A stretch of 64,000 nucleotides of DNA from JAMLHH01 sp037189845 (GCA_037189845.1 JBBCIS010000003.1:372001-436000); one strand, 5' to 3'. Positions 25,743 to 34,405 are shown, counted from the stretch's first letter. Translations and numbers: made by a program. Notes: generated by a model from the letters alone, not told the origin.

Positions 25743-27014
25743 TTATTTACTGATGACAAGCTTTGAAATGCTGCTCTGTCCGGCATCATCTGTCACAGTC
25801 ACAAGATAAATTCCGTTTGGCGCATCCAGCTGAATTTCCTGTAGCATTTTTGTCAATCTGATTTCTTTCATCAGCTGACCGTTCATAGAGTGTATCTGTA
25901 CAAGGGTCTTGGATTTTAATTCCGGAGTCTGTACTATAAAGCTTCCCTGGCTTGGATTCGGATATAGTCTGAGCGCTGTGATATTTCTGTTTTTCAACCC
26001 GGTAGTCACAGTAGTATCAGCATAATATTTGCATTGAGAATCGTATAAAAAATCTACTGCTTTTTCCAAAGCAAATTCAGGCATCAGATCATCCACGGGA
26101 TGTGCAGCACCATTTACGATGTGTTTTACAACCCGGGCACCGATGCTTTCTAATCTGGGAACATAATGCTGGGCTCCATAAAATTTACCAAGATGGCAGG
26201 CAGCAACATAGAAACATCCATGGTTATACGGTACTGACGGATCTGCATTGTGGTGTAACGCCATCACATCTACATCATTCTTCTCTCCTATCCAGTCCAC
26301 TTCAGCCAATGCGCCGCTGTCTACTATCAGATTTCTGACAGTATTGGTAGAACCGTATTGCAGATGTTCTGATGTAGTCCCTTCAAAATCACCTCCCAAA
26401 GTGGTCAGCGCCTGTCTCCATGACCCGCTCAATTCATCAGACTCATCCAGAAAAGCAGTATGAATCACTCCGATAGCTCCTGCTGACGAGCCGTATAAGG
26501 TAATGTTGTTCGTATCTATCCCAAAAGGGTTATCTGCTTCTGCAGCTGTGTACTTTAAATACCTGATAGCGCCTTTTATATCATGGACACTTCGGATAAT
26601 GGCTCTGTACCAGTTGATCTTATTGGCAAAGTAAAGAATGGGAAGCCCGTCCGGATCTTCTGTTTGCTCCAGGCGATACTGCACTGCTACTGCTACATAA
26701 CCACGTTTGGAAAGCTCATTTCCCATCATTTTCATGGTACTGCCCGTTTTATCTCCGGCAACATATGCTCCGCCGTGCATCAATAAAACTACAGGTCTGA
26801 CCCGCATCGTATCATCCAGTAGCTCAGGCATGTAAACATCCAGAAATAAATCCTGCTGCTTTCCTAAATTGTTGGTATTAGATCCGTATTTCACATTGGA
26901 AATAACAGCATTTCTATCAAAAATCTTATCTCTGAATCTGGCATCGCTGCATTGTGCCTGAATAAAGTTCTGAAAAATCAGAAAAGCTGTAACTGATAGT
27001 AACAGGTGTCTCAT
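25743..27014 (-). CDS. Secreted alpha/beta hydrolase (carboxylesterase type) with T9SS sorting domain
   Basis: 423 residues: signal peptide (MRHLLLSVTAFLIFQNFIQAQ), an alpha/beta hydrolase domain (about 45-330) and a type IX secretion C-terminal domain (about 345-423, beginning LRLYPNPSQGSF and ending SISKLVISK). The oxyanion-hole motif is LLMHGGAYVAGDKTG and the nucleophile elbow is LYGSSAGA; a histidine in NGAAHPVDDLMPE (about 303) can complete the triad with an acid near DVMALHHNADPSVPY. This is the carboxylesterase/BD-FAE-like group that hydrolyses esters, often acyl groups on polysaccharides. The protein should be exported and anchored or released at the surface. Single gene, with no neighbouring carbohydrate enzymes that would reveal the substrate. 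Confidence 0.88.
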   Translation of the reverse strand: MRHLLLSVTAFLIFQNFIQAQCSDARFRDKIFDRNAVISNVKYGSNTNNLGKQQDLFLDVYMPELLDDTMRVRPVVLLMHGGAYVAGDKTGSTMKMMGNELSKRGYVAVAVQYRLEQTEDPDGLPILYFANKINWYRAIIRSVHDIKGAIRYLKYTAAEADNPFGIDTNNITLYGSSAGAIGVIHTAFLDESDELSGSWRQALTTLGGDFEGTTSEHLQYGSTNTVRNLIVDSGALAEVDWIGEKNDVDVMALHHNADPSVPYNHGCFYVAACHLGKFYGAQHYVPRLESIGARVVKHIVNGAAHPVDDLMPEFALEKAVDFLYDSQCKYYADTTVTTGLKNRNITALRLYPNPSQGSFIVQTPELKSKTLVQIHSMNGQLMKEIRLTKMLQEIQLDAPNGIYLVTVTDDAGQSSISKLVISK

Positions 27015-27046
27015 ATAGCGTGTTTAGTAGTAGTTTGAGCAACTAA

Positions 27047-27062
27047 TATACTAAATAGTATA
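27047..27062. repeat. Small perfect palindrome upstream of the esterase gene
   Basis: TATACT AAAT AGTATA, 6-bp arms and 4-nt spacer, 33 bp upstream of the esterase start. It could be an operator, but its low GC content makes chance likely. Confidence 0.3.
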
Positions 27063-27152
27063 AACTATGATGATACATTTATATAGCACGCAAGCATATT
27101 ATAATGCAATCTGTATAAATCAATAACAGGCAGGATATCTGTGTATAACAAG

Positions 27153-27183
27153 AAAAGTGCTCCGGCAGACCTGAAGCACTTTT
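27153..27183 (-). terminator. Terminator of the SDR-nfu transcript
   Basis: Arms AAAAGTGCT (27153-27161) and AGCACTTTT (27175-27183) with a GC-containing 13-nt loop, 21 bp past the nfu stop; the minus strand ends in T residues. Confidence 0.7.
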
Positions 27184-27204
27184 ATCTGTCAAAGTTTTAT
27201 CTAC

Positions 27205-27795
27205 TTATTCTCCTTCTGCTACAACTTCCTGTACTTCCGGAACAAATCTTTTCATCAATCCGTCAATACCTTGTTTCAGGGTGACAGTAGATGATGGGCA
27301 ACCACTGCAGGAGCCTTGTAATTGTAAAGTCAGCTTACCATTCTCAAAAGAGGAAAAAGAGATACTTCCGCCATCCATTTCTACGGCAGGTTTTACGTAT
27401 TTTTCCAAAACTCCTTTGATACGGATTTCAAGATCAGAATCTCCATCTGCAACGGTGTTGGATACTTGTGTAACTGGTTTTTCGAACCCTTCTTCAAATA
27501 CCGGCTGACCTGAATCAAAGAAGGATTTGATAGCCTCTTTAGCATGAATCATCAGCTCTTGCCATGTGATGGATTCGTTTTTAGTAATCGTCACAAAATT
27601 ATTGCTGATAAATACGCCTTCTACTCCTTCCATTCCAAACAGCATAGAAGCGAAGGGACTTTTTGCAGCATCTTCTATTTTTTGTAAATCCACAAAGTCG
27701 TTGGGCATTAAAGGCCTGTTGATAACAAATTTCAAAGTCAGCGGATTCGGAGTAGCCTCCGTGTATATCATGACAGGTACGATTTTCTGTTCCAT
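27205..27795 (-). CDS. Nfu-type iron-sulfur cluster carrier
   Basis: 196 residues with the two-domain layout of Nfu1: an N-terminal Nfu_N domain (about 8-100, starting YTEATPNPLTLKFVINRPL) and a C-terminal NifU domain (about 120-190) containing the cluster-binding CSGCPSS. It would accept and deliver [4Fe-4S] clusters to apoproteins in the cytoplasm; the many iron-sulfur subunits in the window (ActB, NirB) are potential clients. It starts 34 bp after the SDR gene and probably shares its transcript. The first nine residues before YTEATPNP are variable; a start at the internal methionine (MIYTEATP) is also possible. Confidence 0.93.
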   Translation of the reverse strand: MEQKIVPVMIYTEATPNPLTLKFVINRPLMPNDFVDLQKIEDAAKSPFASMLFGMEGVEGVFISNNFVTITKNESITWQELMIHAKEAIKSFFDSGQPVFEEGFEKPVTQVSNTVADGDSDLEIRIKGVLEKYVKPAVEMDGGSISFSSFENGKLTLQLQGSCSGCPSSTVTLKQGIDGLMKRFVPEVQEVVAEGE

Positions 27796-27829
27796 AGTGC
27801 TTTTATATTGATAACCTTAAAAAAGGAAA

Positions 27830-28585
27830 TTAGTTTGAACGATGAAAAATAGTGGCAGATGCCTGAGCTGCAGGAAGAATGAAAATCTCTTCGATATTTA
27901 CATGTTTAGGCTGGCTGGCCATAAAATAAACGCTTTCCGCCACATCTTCTCCTTTAAGTGGTTCAAATCCATCGTAAGTTTTATCTGCCAGTTCCTGATT
28001 TCCTTTATACCTTACTAATGAGAATTCCGTATCTGCTGCTCCCGGACTGACTACGGACACTTTGATCCCATGCTGTACCAAATCTATTCTCATACTTCTG
28101 GTCAGCGCCCGTACTCCGTGCTTGGTAGCACAGTACACATTACCTCCGCCATAGGATTCAATGCCGGCAAGCGATGCAATATTGATGATATGACCTTTAC
28201 CGTTTTTAATCAGTATCGGTGTCAGCTCCCGGGTTACATACAACAATCCTTTGAGATTGGTATCAATCATCCTTTCCCAGTCATCATAGATCCCTTCCTG
28301 GATAGGGCCTCTACCCACAGCCAGTCCTGCATTGTTCACCAATACATCTATCTGAGACCACTTTTCATCCAATGCTGCAATATTTTCTTTCACTGCAGGA
28401 AGATCTCTGACGTCATAATTTTGTATCAAAACATCTACCTGATATCTGGATAAAATCTGAGATTTTAATTCTTCCAATCTTTCTCTCCGGCGACCGGTAA
28501 TCACGATATCCCATCCCATTGAGGAGAATTTCCATGCACAAGCCTCGCCTATTCCGGATGTCGCTCCGGTGATGTATGCTATCAT
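27830..28585 (-). CDS. Short-chain dehydrogenase/reductase
   Basis: 251 residues. Cofactor motif TGATSGIGEA (residues 6-15), NNAGLA (about 88-93), catalytic serine in NIASLAGIESYGG (about 138-144) and YCATK (Tyr ~153, Lys ~157), then VSPGAADTEF. Arginines in TGRRRERLEE after strand 2 favour NADP. The frame is open further upstream to 28678, but that segment overlaps the MITE-like repeat and the promoter element at 28617-28624, so 28585 is chosen. It resembles the YdfG/serine 3-dehydrogenase group that reduces 3-hydroxy acids, but substrate specificity cannot be read from sequence. First gene of a likely SDR-nfu transcript. Confidence 0.9.
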   Translation of the reverse strand: MIAYITGATSGIGEACAWKFSSMGWDIVITGRRRERLEELKSQILSRYQVDVLIQNYDVRDLPAVKENIAALDEKWSQIDVLVNNAGLAVGRGPIQEGIYDDWERMIDTNLKGLLYVTRELTPILIKNGKGHIINIASLAGIESYGGGNVYCATKHGVRALTRSMRIDLVQHGIKVSVVSPGAADTEFSLVRYKGNQELADKTYDGFEPLKGEDVAESVYFMASQPKHVNIEEIFILPAAQASATIFHRSN

Positions 28586-28616
28586 AATGAAAAACTCAGT
28601 TGAGTAAAGTAAGCTG

Positions 28617-28624
28617 CAAAAGTA
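28617..28624 (-). promoter_or_regulatory. Candidate -7 element of the SDR-nfu transcript
   Basis: Minus strand TACTTTTG matches TAnnTTTG exactly, 31 bp upstream of the chosen SDR start; it would lie inside the longer possible reading frame. Confidence 0.5.
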
Positions 28625-28664
28625 AGGGAATACATGGAGAATAAGAAAACAACTGGAAATAAGA

Positions 28665-28868
28665 CACGGCGTTCGCATATAAAAGTTTATTGTTTGCCAC
28701 TAATACACAAATTGATTCTTTCAGCATGACAAAGAAGTTTTTATTATCATGATTTATAGTCAGACTGTCTGTTCAAGAAAGAAACAAGACTCTTTATCCA
28801 TTGATTAGTGAATTCGTGGCTATCTATTTTGGATGATTACCTGGCGAACTTTCGCTAAGAGCATAAAA
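28665..28868. repeat. MITE-like element, copy B (reverse orientation)
   Basis: Begins CACGGCGTTCGCATATAA and holds TTTGCCACTAATA near the left and TTAGTGAATTCGTGGCTA near the right, the reverse complement of copy A's order. The middle is about 50 bp longer than in copy A and unrelated to it (GACTGTCTGTTCAAGAAAG region), and the right terminus is diverged. Confidence 0.7.
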
Positions 28869-28892
28869 TTCTGATAATCAACTTCCATGTAT

Positions 28893-28925
28893 ACTACCCA
28901 GGAAGGTAGTCATCAAAACTACCTG
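28893..28925. repeat. ACTACC/GGTAGT hairpin upstream of the FISUMP lipoprotein gene
   Basis: ACTACC (28893-28898) and GGTAGT (28905-28910) form a small hairpin, and a third ACTACC follows at 28918-28923. It lies about 60-90 bp upstream of the gene start and could be a regulatory site. Confidence 0.3.
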
Positions 28926-28981
28926 ATTTCTATCCCTGCTGAAATTCTTCAGAATAAAAAAAGTTTGGAATTTCATCAGCT

Positions 28982-29974
28982 ATGAAAAAGCACATACACA
29001 TTCAACTTTTCGCGGTTTTGATTTCTTTTCTTTTACTGTCTACGGCATGTGACAAAGATGGAACAGAAATCATTGACATTAAACTTCCGGATGTAACTAC
29101 AAACCCGGCAACTGGCATGACTGATAACTCAGTAGTGCTTCATGGCACGCTGAACAGCGATGGAAGTGCCAAGGTGACTGAAAGAGGATTTGTATGGTCT
29201 GCAACAAATAAAATCCCATCTCTTGCTGACAATAAAATTATCTCAACGGGTACTACGGGAAACTTTGAGGCGACTCTCAGCGGGTTGAATGAATTTACAG
29301 TTTACTACGTCAGAGCTTATGCAACCAGCAAAGAAGGGACCGGATATGGTGTAAATACTGAATTTAAGACGTTACAAAAGGCTATTGATGTCACTTGTGA
29401 AGCAACTATAACAGATGTGGATGGCAATACTTATCAGGTGGTAAAAATAGGCAGCCAATGCTGGATGGAGTCCAATCTGAAAACATCAAAGTATAACGAT
29501 GGAACCACAATCAGCAATCTGACTGAGAATGATGCCTGGAACAATTCTACTTCCGGAGCATGGTGCTACTATAAAAACAATTCTGACTCAGCAATGTATG
29601 GCAAACTCTATAACTGGTACACAGCCAATACCGGCAAACTGTGTCCTGCTGGCTGGAAAGTTCCTACAGATGATGATGTAAAAAAGCTTCTGGACTTTGT
29701 CGGGAATCCGGGTGCAGCTGCAATAAAATCTGTTTCAGGATGGCCGGAAGGATTAAATGGTATCAACTCCAGCGGCTTTAATCTGTATCCTGCCGGTGAC
29801 AGATTTGCAACCAGCGGATTCACAAATCTGGGCCAGGCTGCTTTCATGTGGATCTCTAATGAATACAGCACTGATAACGGAATTATATACGGTATGGCAG
29901 GTACCGTCACGAATTTCACTCAGATGAATCAAAAGAAAAATACCGGAGCCTGTATCCGATGTATCAGAAAATAA
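28982..29974 (+). CDS. FISUMP-domain lipoprotein
   Basis: 330 residues. The signal ends in a lipobox (LLLSTACDKDG, Cys ~23). A fibronectin type III-like domain (about 38-125, GTLNSDGSAKVTERGFVWSA ... YYVRAYATSKEGTGYG) precedes a FISUMP domain (about 130-330) with YQVVKIGSQCWMESNLKTSKY, YGKLYNWYTANTGKLCPAGWKVPTDDD and the terminal ACIRCIRK. The FISUMP domain is clearly homologous to the one encoded at 18517-20013. Presumably outer-membrane anchored and surface exposed; function unknown. Stands alone between a repeat and a terminator. Confidence 0.88.
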   Translation: MKKHIHIQLFAVLISFLLLSTACDKDGTEIIDIKLPDVTTNPATGMTDNSVVLHGTLNSDGSAKVTERGFVWSATNKIPSLADNKIISTGTTGNFEATLSGLNEFTVYYVRAYATSKEGTGYGVNTEFKTLQKAIDVTCEATITDVDGNTYQVVKIGSQCWMESNLKTSKYNDGTTISNLTENDAWNNSTSGAWCYYKNNSDSAMYGKLYNWYTANTGKLCPAGWKVPTDDDVKKLLDFVGNPGAAAIKSVSGWPEGLNGINSSGFNLYPAGDRFATSGFTNLGQAAFMWISNEYSTDNGIIYGMAGTVTNFTQMNQKKNTGACIRCIRK

Positions 29975-30030
29975 AGGTCAATTATCTCTGGTTCTGAAGA
30001 AACTCAAATCAGAAAATCACACATTGTTGA

Positions 30031-30057
30031 AAGGCTGCCCGAATGGGCGGCTTTTTT
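30031..30057 (+). terminator. Terminator of the FISUMP lipoprotein gene
   Basis: Stem AAGGCTGCCC/GGGCGGCTTT with loop GAAT and one G-U pair, followed by a run of T. Confidence 0.8.
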
Positions 30058-30146
30058 AATGGAAAGAACCCTGGTTTCTGATGCAAAAACATTTCTGAGT
30101 TATCTGTAAAGATTTCGTTGCGTATGCTGCGATAGCGATAGAGCCG

Positions 30147-30166
30147 GTTCCGAACACATTCGGAAC
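30147..30166. repeat. Perfect palindrome GTTCCGAA-CACA-TTCGGAAC
   Basis: 8-bp perfect arms in a locally GC-rich 100-bp patch (30120-30210) of the otherwise AT-rich spacer before the aminotransferase gene. Could be a protein-binding site or a fragment of a repetitive element; there is no gene here. Confidence 0.5.
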
Positions 30167-30305
30167 AAGGTGAAAGCGCGCCCGAAGGGATCGCCCCAAA
30201 ATATTTTTAGAGTAAACGTTGTCTCTGCCAGAAAAATTGACTGTTTCTTAATACAGACAGAGTGATAAAAAGAAGCGGATTTTTTCGATAGTCGAATAGT
30301 AAATG

Positions 30306-30313
30306 TAATTTTG
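30306..30313 (+). promoter_or_regulatory. Candidate -7 element of the aminotransferase gene
   Basis: TAATTTTG matches TAnnTTTG exactly, 24 bp before the start codon, with a T-rich -33 region at about 30279-30285. Confidence 0.55.
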
Positions 30314-30337
30314 TTCAATCTTATAACATAAAAATAT

Positions 30338-31531
30338 ATGCTACCTACATCTGACCTGTTGAACAGATTAAGCGAGTCGGCAACTATCAAAATGGCTCAG
30401 TTGAGCCGTGAGCTCGCATCGAAAGGCGTGAACGTAATCAGTCTTAGCCTGGGAGAACCTGATTTCAGAGCCCCTCAACACATAAAGGATGCTGCCAAGA
30501 AGGCATTGGATGCAGGATTCGACGGATATTCTCCTGTAGCGGGATATCTGGATTTGAGACAGGCTATCTGTGAGAAATTAAAAAGAGACAACAACTTAGA
30601 ATACAAACCGGAACAAATCGTGGTTTCTACCGGTGCAAAACAATCTCTTGCCAACGTATTCCAAAGCTTCCTGAACGAAGGTGATGAGGTCATCATCCCT
30701 GCGCCTTACTGGGTGAGCTATCCGGAGCAAATCAAAATGTGCAATGCTACTCCGGTATTTATCACTACCAATGTGGACAGCAATTTCAAAATCACTCCTG
30801 AGCAATTAGAAGCTGCTATCACTCCTAAAACTAAATTCATCGTGTACTCTTCTCCATGTAACCCTACGGGTTCCGTATACAGCAGAGAAGAACTGGCTGG
30901 TTTAGTGGCAGTTTTGGAAAAATATCCTGAAATCGTCGTGGTTTCTGACGAAATCTATGAGCACATCAACTATGTAGGCGAGCATGCAAGTATCGCTCAG
31001 TTCCCGTCTATGAAAGACAGAACGGTAGTGGTGAACGGGCAAGCAAAAGGTTATGCTATGCCGGGATGGAGAATCGGATATATCGCTGCTCCTCTTTACA
31101 TCGCTAAAGCTTGTGATAAATTGCAGGGGCAAGTGACTTCCGGTACTAACTCTGTGGCTCAGAAAGCTACTGTAGAGGCACTTCTGGGCGACCAGACTCC
31201 TACTAAGGAAATGCGTGCAGCTTTCGAAAAAAGAAGAGAGCTGGTATTGAGCATTCTCAGCACTATCCCTAACGTAAAATGCAACGTTCCTGACGGAGCA
31301 TTCTATGTTTTCCCGGATGTGAGCGCATACTTCGGTAAAACTTTTGAAGGTGAAGTACTAAAAGATGCTGATGATCTTTGCCTGTATTTATTGAATGTAG
31401 GTCACGTGGCAGCTGTTTCTGGCAGCGGATTTGGTGCTCCTGAGTGTATCAGATTCTCTTATGCTGCTTCTGAAGAAACTTTGAAAGAAGCTTTCACAAG
31501 GGTAAAGAATGCATTGGAAAAATTAGCTTAA
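30338..31531 (+). CDS. PLP-dependent aspartate-type aminotransferase
   Basis: 397 residues, class I/II aminotransferase of the aspartate aminotransferase Ib group. Landmarks are GEPDFRAPQHI (residues ~39-49), STGAKQSL, SSPCNPTGS (Asn/Pro/Thr/Gly substrate motif), VSDEIYEHINY and the PLP lysine in GQAKGYAMPGWRIGY (Lys237), followed by SGSGFGAPECIRFSYA containing the carboxylate-binding arginine. The residue before the lysine is alanine rather than the more common serine. It transfers the amino group of aspartate (or another amino acid) to 2-oxoglutarate in the cytoplasm. Own promoter and a strong terminator, so monocistronic. Confidence 0.93.
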   Translation: MLPTSDLLNRLSESATIKMAQLSRELASKGVNVISLSLGEPDFRAPQHIKDAAKKALDAGFDGYSPVAGYLDLRQAICEKLKRDNNLEYKPEQIVVSTGAKQSLANVFQSFLNEGDEVIIPAPYWVSYPEQIKMCNATPVFITTNVDSNFKITPEQLEAAITPKTKFIVYSSPCNPTGSVYSREELAGLVAVLEKYPEIVVVSDEIYEHINYVGEHASIAQFPSMKDRTVVVNGQAKGYAMPGWRIGYIAAPLYIAKACDKLQGQVTSGTNSVAQKATVEALLGDQTPTKEMRAAFEKRRELVLSILSTIPNVKCNVPDGAFYVFPDVSAYFGKTFEGEVLKDADDLCLYLLNVGHVAAVSGSGFGAPECIRFSYAASEETLKEAFTRVKNALEKLA

Positions 31532-31554
31532 CCCTAAGTTAGTTATCAATATAC

Positions 31555-31586
31555 AAACCCAGTGAGCCTTACGGCTCACTGGGTTT
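31555..31586 (+). terminator. Strong terminator of the aminotransferase gene
   Basis: Perfect 14-bp stem AAACCCAGTGAGCC/GGCTCACTGGGTTT with loop TTAC, followed by T residues, 23 bp past the stop. Confidence 0.95.
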
Positions 31587-31811
31587 TTGTTTTATGGAAC
31601 TTCAGGAGGTATTATACCGATGGCCATTCAATATAGATCAATCCCGATTCACTTTGTTTTCGGGATTACGTTACTCTTCATTTCAACTCCGTTTAATTGG
31701 TATAGTTTGTTGTTCTCCCGACTTTTTAGATAAAATATGGATAAAATGCAGATATTTTATATTTTTATGTTTATCCTGAGCATCGCGAAGGGTAGCATTT
31801 TTGAAAAAAAT

Positions 31812-31836
31812 ATGAATAAAATATGAATAAAATATG
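31812..31836 (+). repeat. 11-bp tandem carrying overlapping mini start-stop codons before fic
   Basis: ATGAATAAAAT occurs twice (31812, 31823) and is followed by the real ATG at 31834. The first copy encodes Met-Asn-Lys-Ile-stop whose TGA overlaps the next ATG. The rest of the spacer from 31587 holds nothing recognisable. Confidence 0.55.
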
Positions 31837-32907
31837 GACAAGTTTATTCAGAAGCTCAATTTTGATTTTGTTACTAACCAAAGAGTACTACAACTCATTG
31901 GCCACATTGATGGCTTCAAGGGCAAATGGAATATTGCCGAAAAACAGGAAAACCGTTATTTGAAAGAATTGCGGAAAATTGCCACCATTGAAAGTATTGG
32001 TTCATCTACAAGAATTGAGGGCGCAACACTTACCAACCAGGAAGTACGGGAACTTCTGAAAGACATCAAAATTACAAAGCTAAAAAGTCGTGATGAACAA
32101 GAGGTAATGGGATATTACAATGTTCTGGAACTCATTTATGATAATTATTCCGTTATACAACTTTCAGAAAGTTACATTAAGCAACTCCACCAGATTCTTT
32201 TGAAATACAGTAGTAAAGACGAACGGCACAGGGGAGGCTACAAACACCTTTCCAACAAAGTAGTAGCGACTTATCCGACAGGTGAACAGAGAACAATTTT
32301 TTCAACTACTGAGCCTGCATTGGTTGCCGGAGAAATGCAGGAGTTAGTTGATTGGACAAAAGCACAATTAGAACAAAAAAGTATTCATCAACTAATTGTA
32401 ATTGGTAGTTTTATTTACGATTTTTTAAGCATACATCCATTTCAGGATGGGAACGGCAGATTGTCCAGACTGCTTACTACACTTTGCCTGTTACAAAATG
32501 ATTATTCCTTTATTCAATACATCTCGTTTGAAAACCATATCGAGCAAAACAAAAAATCCTATTACGAAGCTCTGATGAATGGTCAGAAAAATCGGGGAAC
32601 AGATAACGAACGCATAGATCTTTGGCTAGTTTTCTTTCTGGAAAGCCTGAAAACACTTACTGAGAAATTAGAGCAGAAATATGACATATTCAAATCTAAA
32701 GGTGGTTATCTGAATGACCGGCAAAAGTTAATAAAAAATTTTATTGCAAATCGCCAACCTGTTAAGGTAAGTGATTTAGCAAAGCAATTTCCTGATATCG
32801 GGTTGAGTACTTTGAAGAAAGATTTGCAATACCTGCGAAATGAACAAGTGCTGACAATGATTGGACAGGGAAAAGGAAGCGTCTACATTTTGAAAAAACA
32901 AGACTAA
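31834..32907 (+). CDS. Fic-domain protein with C-terminal winged helix
   Basis: 357 residues. The Fic core motif is HPFQDGNGRLSRLL (about 193-206), intact in the histidine, the phosphate-binding DGNGR and the second arginine, so AMP or a related nucleotide moiety can be transferred to target hydroxyls. The autoinhibitory helix STRIEGAT (about 54-61, S-x3-E-G) lies N-terminal, making this a class II Fic enzyme. The C-terminal ~70 residues form a winged-helix domain: NDRQKLIKNFIANRQPVKVSDLAKQF...STLKKDLQYLRNE. No antitoxin gene adjoins it. Such proteins are widespread in Bacteroidota; targets are unknown. Confidence 0.93.
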   Translation: MDKFIQKLNFDFVTNQRVLQLIGHIDGFKGKWNIAEKQENRYLKELRKIATIESIGSSTRIEGATLTNQEVRELLKDIKITKLKSRDEQEVMGYYNVLELIYDNYSVIQLSESYIKQLHQILLKYSSKDERHRGGYKHLSNKVVATYPTGEQRTIFSTTEPALVAGEMQELVDWTKAQLEQKSIHQLIVIGSFIYDFLSIHPFQDGNGRLSRLLTTLCLLQNDYSFIQYISFENHIEQNKKSYYEALMNGQKNRGTDNERIDLWLVFFLESLKTLTEKLEQKYDIFKSKGGYLNDRQKLIKNFIANRQPVKVSDLAKQFPDIGLSTLKKDLQYLRNEQVLTMIGQGKGSVYILKKQD

Positions 32908-32994
32908 CATGAATACTGCTCAAAACCATGAATAAATGGATAGCTAAATAGCTTAAATATTGGTTGATTTCCATCATAATAAAAACCAGTAGGT

Positions 32995-33798
32995 TTATAC
33001 CGGACTATTCTTACCTTTCCTGTTGAAAGTATAGTAGACAGCCATTCCAGTGAAAAGCAGGCCTCCCACAATATTTCCGATAGTAACAATGGATTGGTTA
33101 TACCACCAGTCTGCTATGGTGACATTGGCTCCGAAAAGGATGCCCGCCGGAATGACAAACATATTGACGACTGCATGTTCAAAACCTAAAGCGAAAAAGA
33201 TGAAAATAGGAATCCCTGCCGCTACTATTTTTCCTACAGTGGACTTTGATGTCATAGACATGACGACTCCCATGCAGACCATCCAGTTGCAAAGTATGGC
33301 TTTAATAAATGCTGAGACGGCTCCTGCGCTTCCATACTGCATATAGGCAATGGTTTTTTTTTCAGCAACTTTGACAATCATTTGTTCTATCGGATCTCCG
33401 GTCTGAATTGCTCCCATCATCGATATAGCTGCCCAGTAAAATAATGCGTACAGCAAGCTACCGATGAGATTGCCCAGAAATACCCAGAACAGGTTGGAAA
33501 GCATGAGTCTGCCGGAAATCTGTTTCTCCATATATGCGATAGGAATTATTGCAAAGCTGCCAGTCACCAGCTCCAGCCCCAGCAGAACGATAATGACGAA
33601 TCCTACAGGAAAAACAATGGCTCCTATCAGAGGCGTATTTGTCTGTGTAACTGCTGCGAACGCAAGTGTGACCGATATAGCAAGCAATGCTCCGGAAAGC
33701 ATTCCCCTGATGATGAGGTCTTTGGTGGGTAATGCTGATTTTGTAAGGGCGGCACTGAGCATTGTGCCTGCAACTTCTTTGGGTGATACGTAATCCAT
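32995..33798 (-). CDS. Formate/nitrite transporter family channel, probably nitrite
   Basis: 267 residues, six membrane helices. Family signatures are the N-terminal PKEVAGTMLSAALTKSALPTKDLIIRGMLSGALLA, LVTGSFAIIP and ALGFEHAVVNMFVIPAG with the central histidine. The channel should conduct nitrite (or formate) across the inner membrane. It is the last gene behind nirB, nirD and a small outer-membrane-like protein, all on this strand, so nitrite is the more probable substrate. A 184-bp repeat-rich spacer separates it from the preceding gene, so it may be transcribed separately. By context the name NirC-like is more suitable than FocA. Confidence 0.9.
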   Translation of the reverse strand: MDYVSPKEVAGTMLSAALTKSALPTKDLIIRGMLSGALLAISVTLAFAAVTQTNTPLIGAIVFPVGFVIIVLLGLELVTGSFAIIPIAYMEKQISGRLMLSNLFWVFLGNLIGSLLYALFYWAAISMMGAIQTGDPIEQMIVKVAEKKTIAYMQYGSAGAVSAFIKAILCNWMVCMGVVMSMTSKSTVGKIVAAGIPIFIFFALGFEHAVVNMFVIPAGILFGANVTIADWWYNQSIVTIGNIVGGLLFTGMAVYYTFNRKGKNSPV

Positions 33799-33805
33799 AG
33801 TTTTT

Positions 33806-33965
33806 TTGTTTAAGGTTTAAGGTTTGATGTTTAAAGTTTTGCTGTCGCCCGGTGGCTGAGCAGTTCGACTACGTGGTTGTTGAGCCCAGTCGAAACACTT
33901 ACTGACCACGGAGTTGGAGCCTGATTGAGTCCACGGTCCACAGACCGCCGTATTTGTCGTCTGTC
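33806..33965. repeat. Spacer with GTTTAAGG words and GTCCACGG repeat
   Basis: Holds GTTTAAGGTTTAAGG (about 33810-33824), a degenerate inverted repeat around GTGGCTGAGCAGTTCGACT and AGTCGAAACACTTACTGACCAC (33852-33910), and GTCCACGGTCCACAGACCG (about 33929-33947). The last word recurs at 34796-34824 in the next spacer. Confidence 0.5.
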
Positions 33966-33982
33966 ATCCGTGGTCTGTTGAG

Positions 33983-34381
33983 TTAAAACTTGTAGCCTAT
34001 ACCTATTCCCGGATGCCACCGGCCACTGACAGCCGATGTTTTGGGATTATAGAATACAGGTAGTTGCAAAGCAAAATGTTTATAAGAAAGCGTGAGTCCT
34101 GCTCCCAGAGACGGCATGACAAATGAATTGGATACTTCATTGTTGTCTTTTTTGAACCGCAGGGAAGGCAAGACTCCGGCTAAAAGTGTAAATGATTTCT
34201 TCTTCCACTTGATAGCGGGCCCGGTGAAATTGAGATAAGCGCCTTTATCTACATATCCGGCTATTATATATCCCTCCCAGATCGAGAATGAGATATTTTT
34301 TTCCTTTTTACTTTCTTCTTTGGTGGATTCAGCAACGACCAGCAAGGGGAGCAACATGAATAGAGTAATGATGATTTTCAT
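33983..34381 (-). CDS. Small secreted beta-strand protein in the nitrite cluster
   Basis: 132 residues. N-terminal signal peptide (MKIIITLFMLLPLLVVAES), then alternating hydrophobic/polar strands (SFSIWEGYIIAGYVDKGAYLNFTGPAIKWKK, KHFALQLPVFYNP) and a C-terminus ending GIGIGYKF, the aromatic end typical of outer-membrane beta-barrels. At this length it could form at most a small barrel. It lies 24 bp after nirD on the same strand. A role in nitrite uptake or in substrate access is guessed only from position. Confidence 0.7.
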   Translation of the reverse strand: MKIIITLFMLLPLLVVAESTKEESKKEKNISFSIWEGYIIAGYVDKGAYLNFTGPAIKWKKKSFTLLAGVLPSLRFKKDNNEVSNSFVMPSLGAGLTLSYKHFALQLPVFYNPKTSAVSGRWHPGIGIGYKF

Positions 34382-34405
34382 ACAGTTTGGTTTTGACTAC
34401 AGTAA

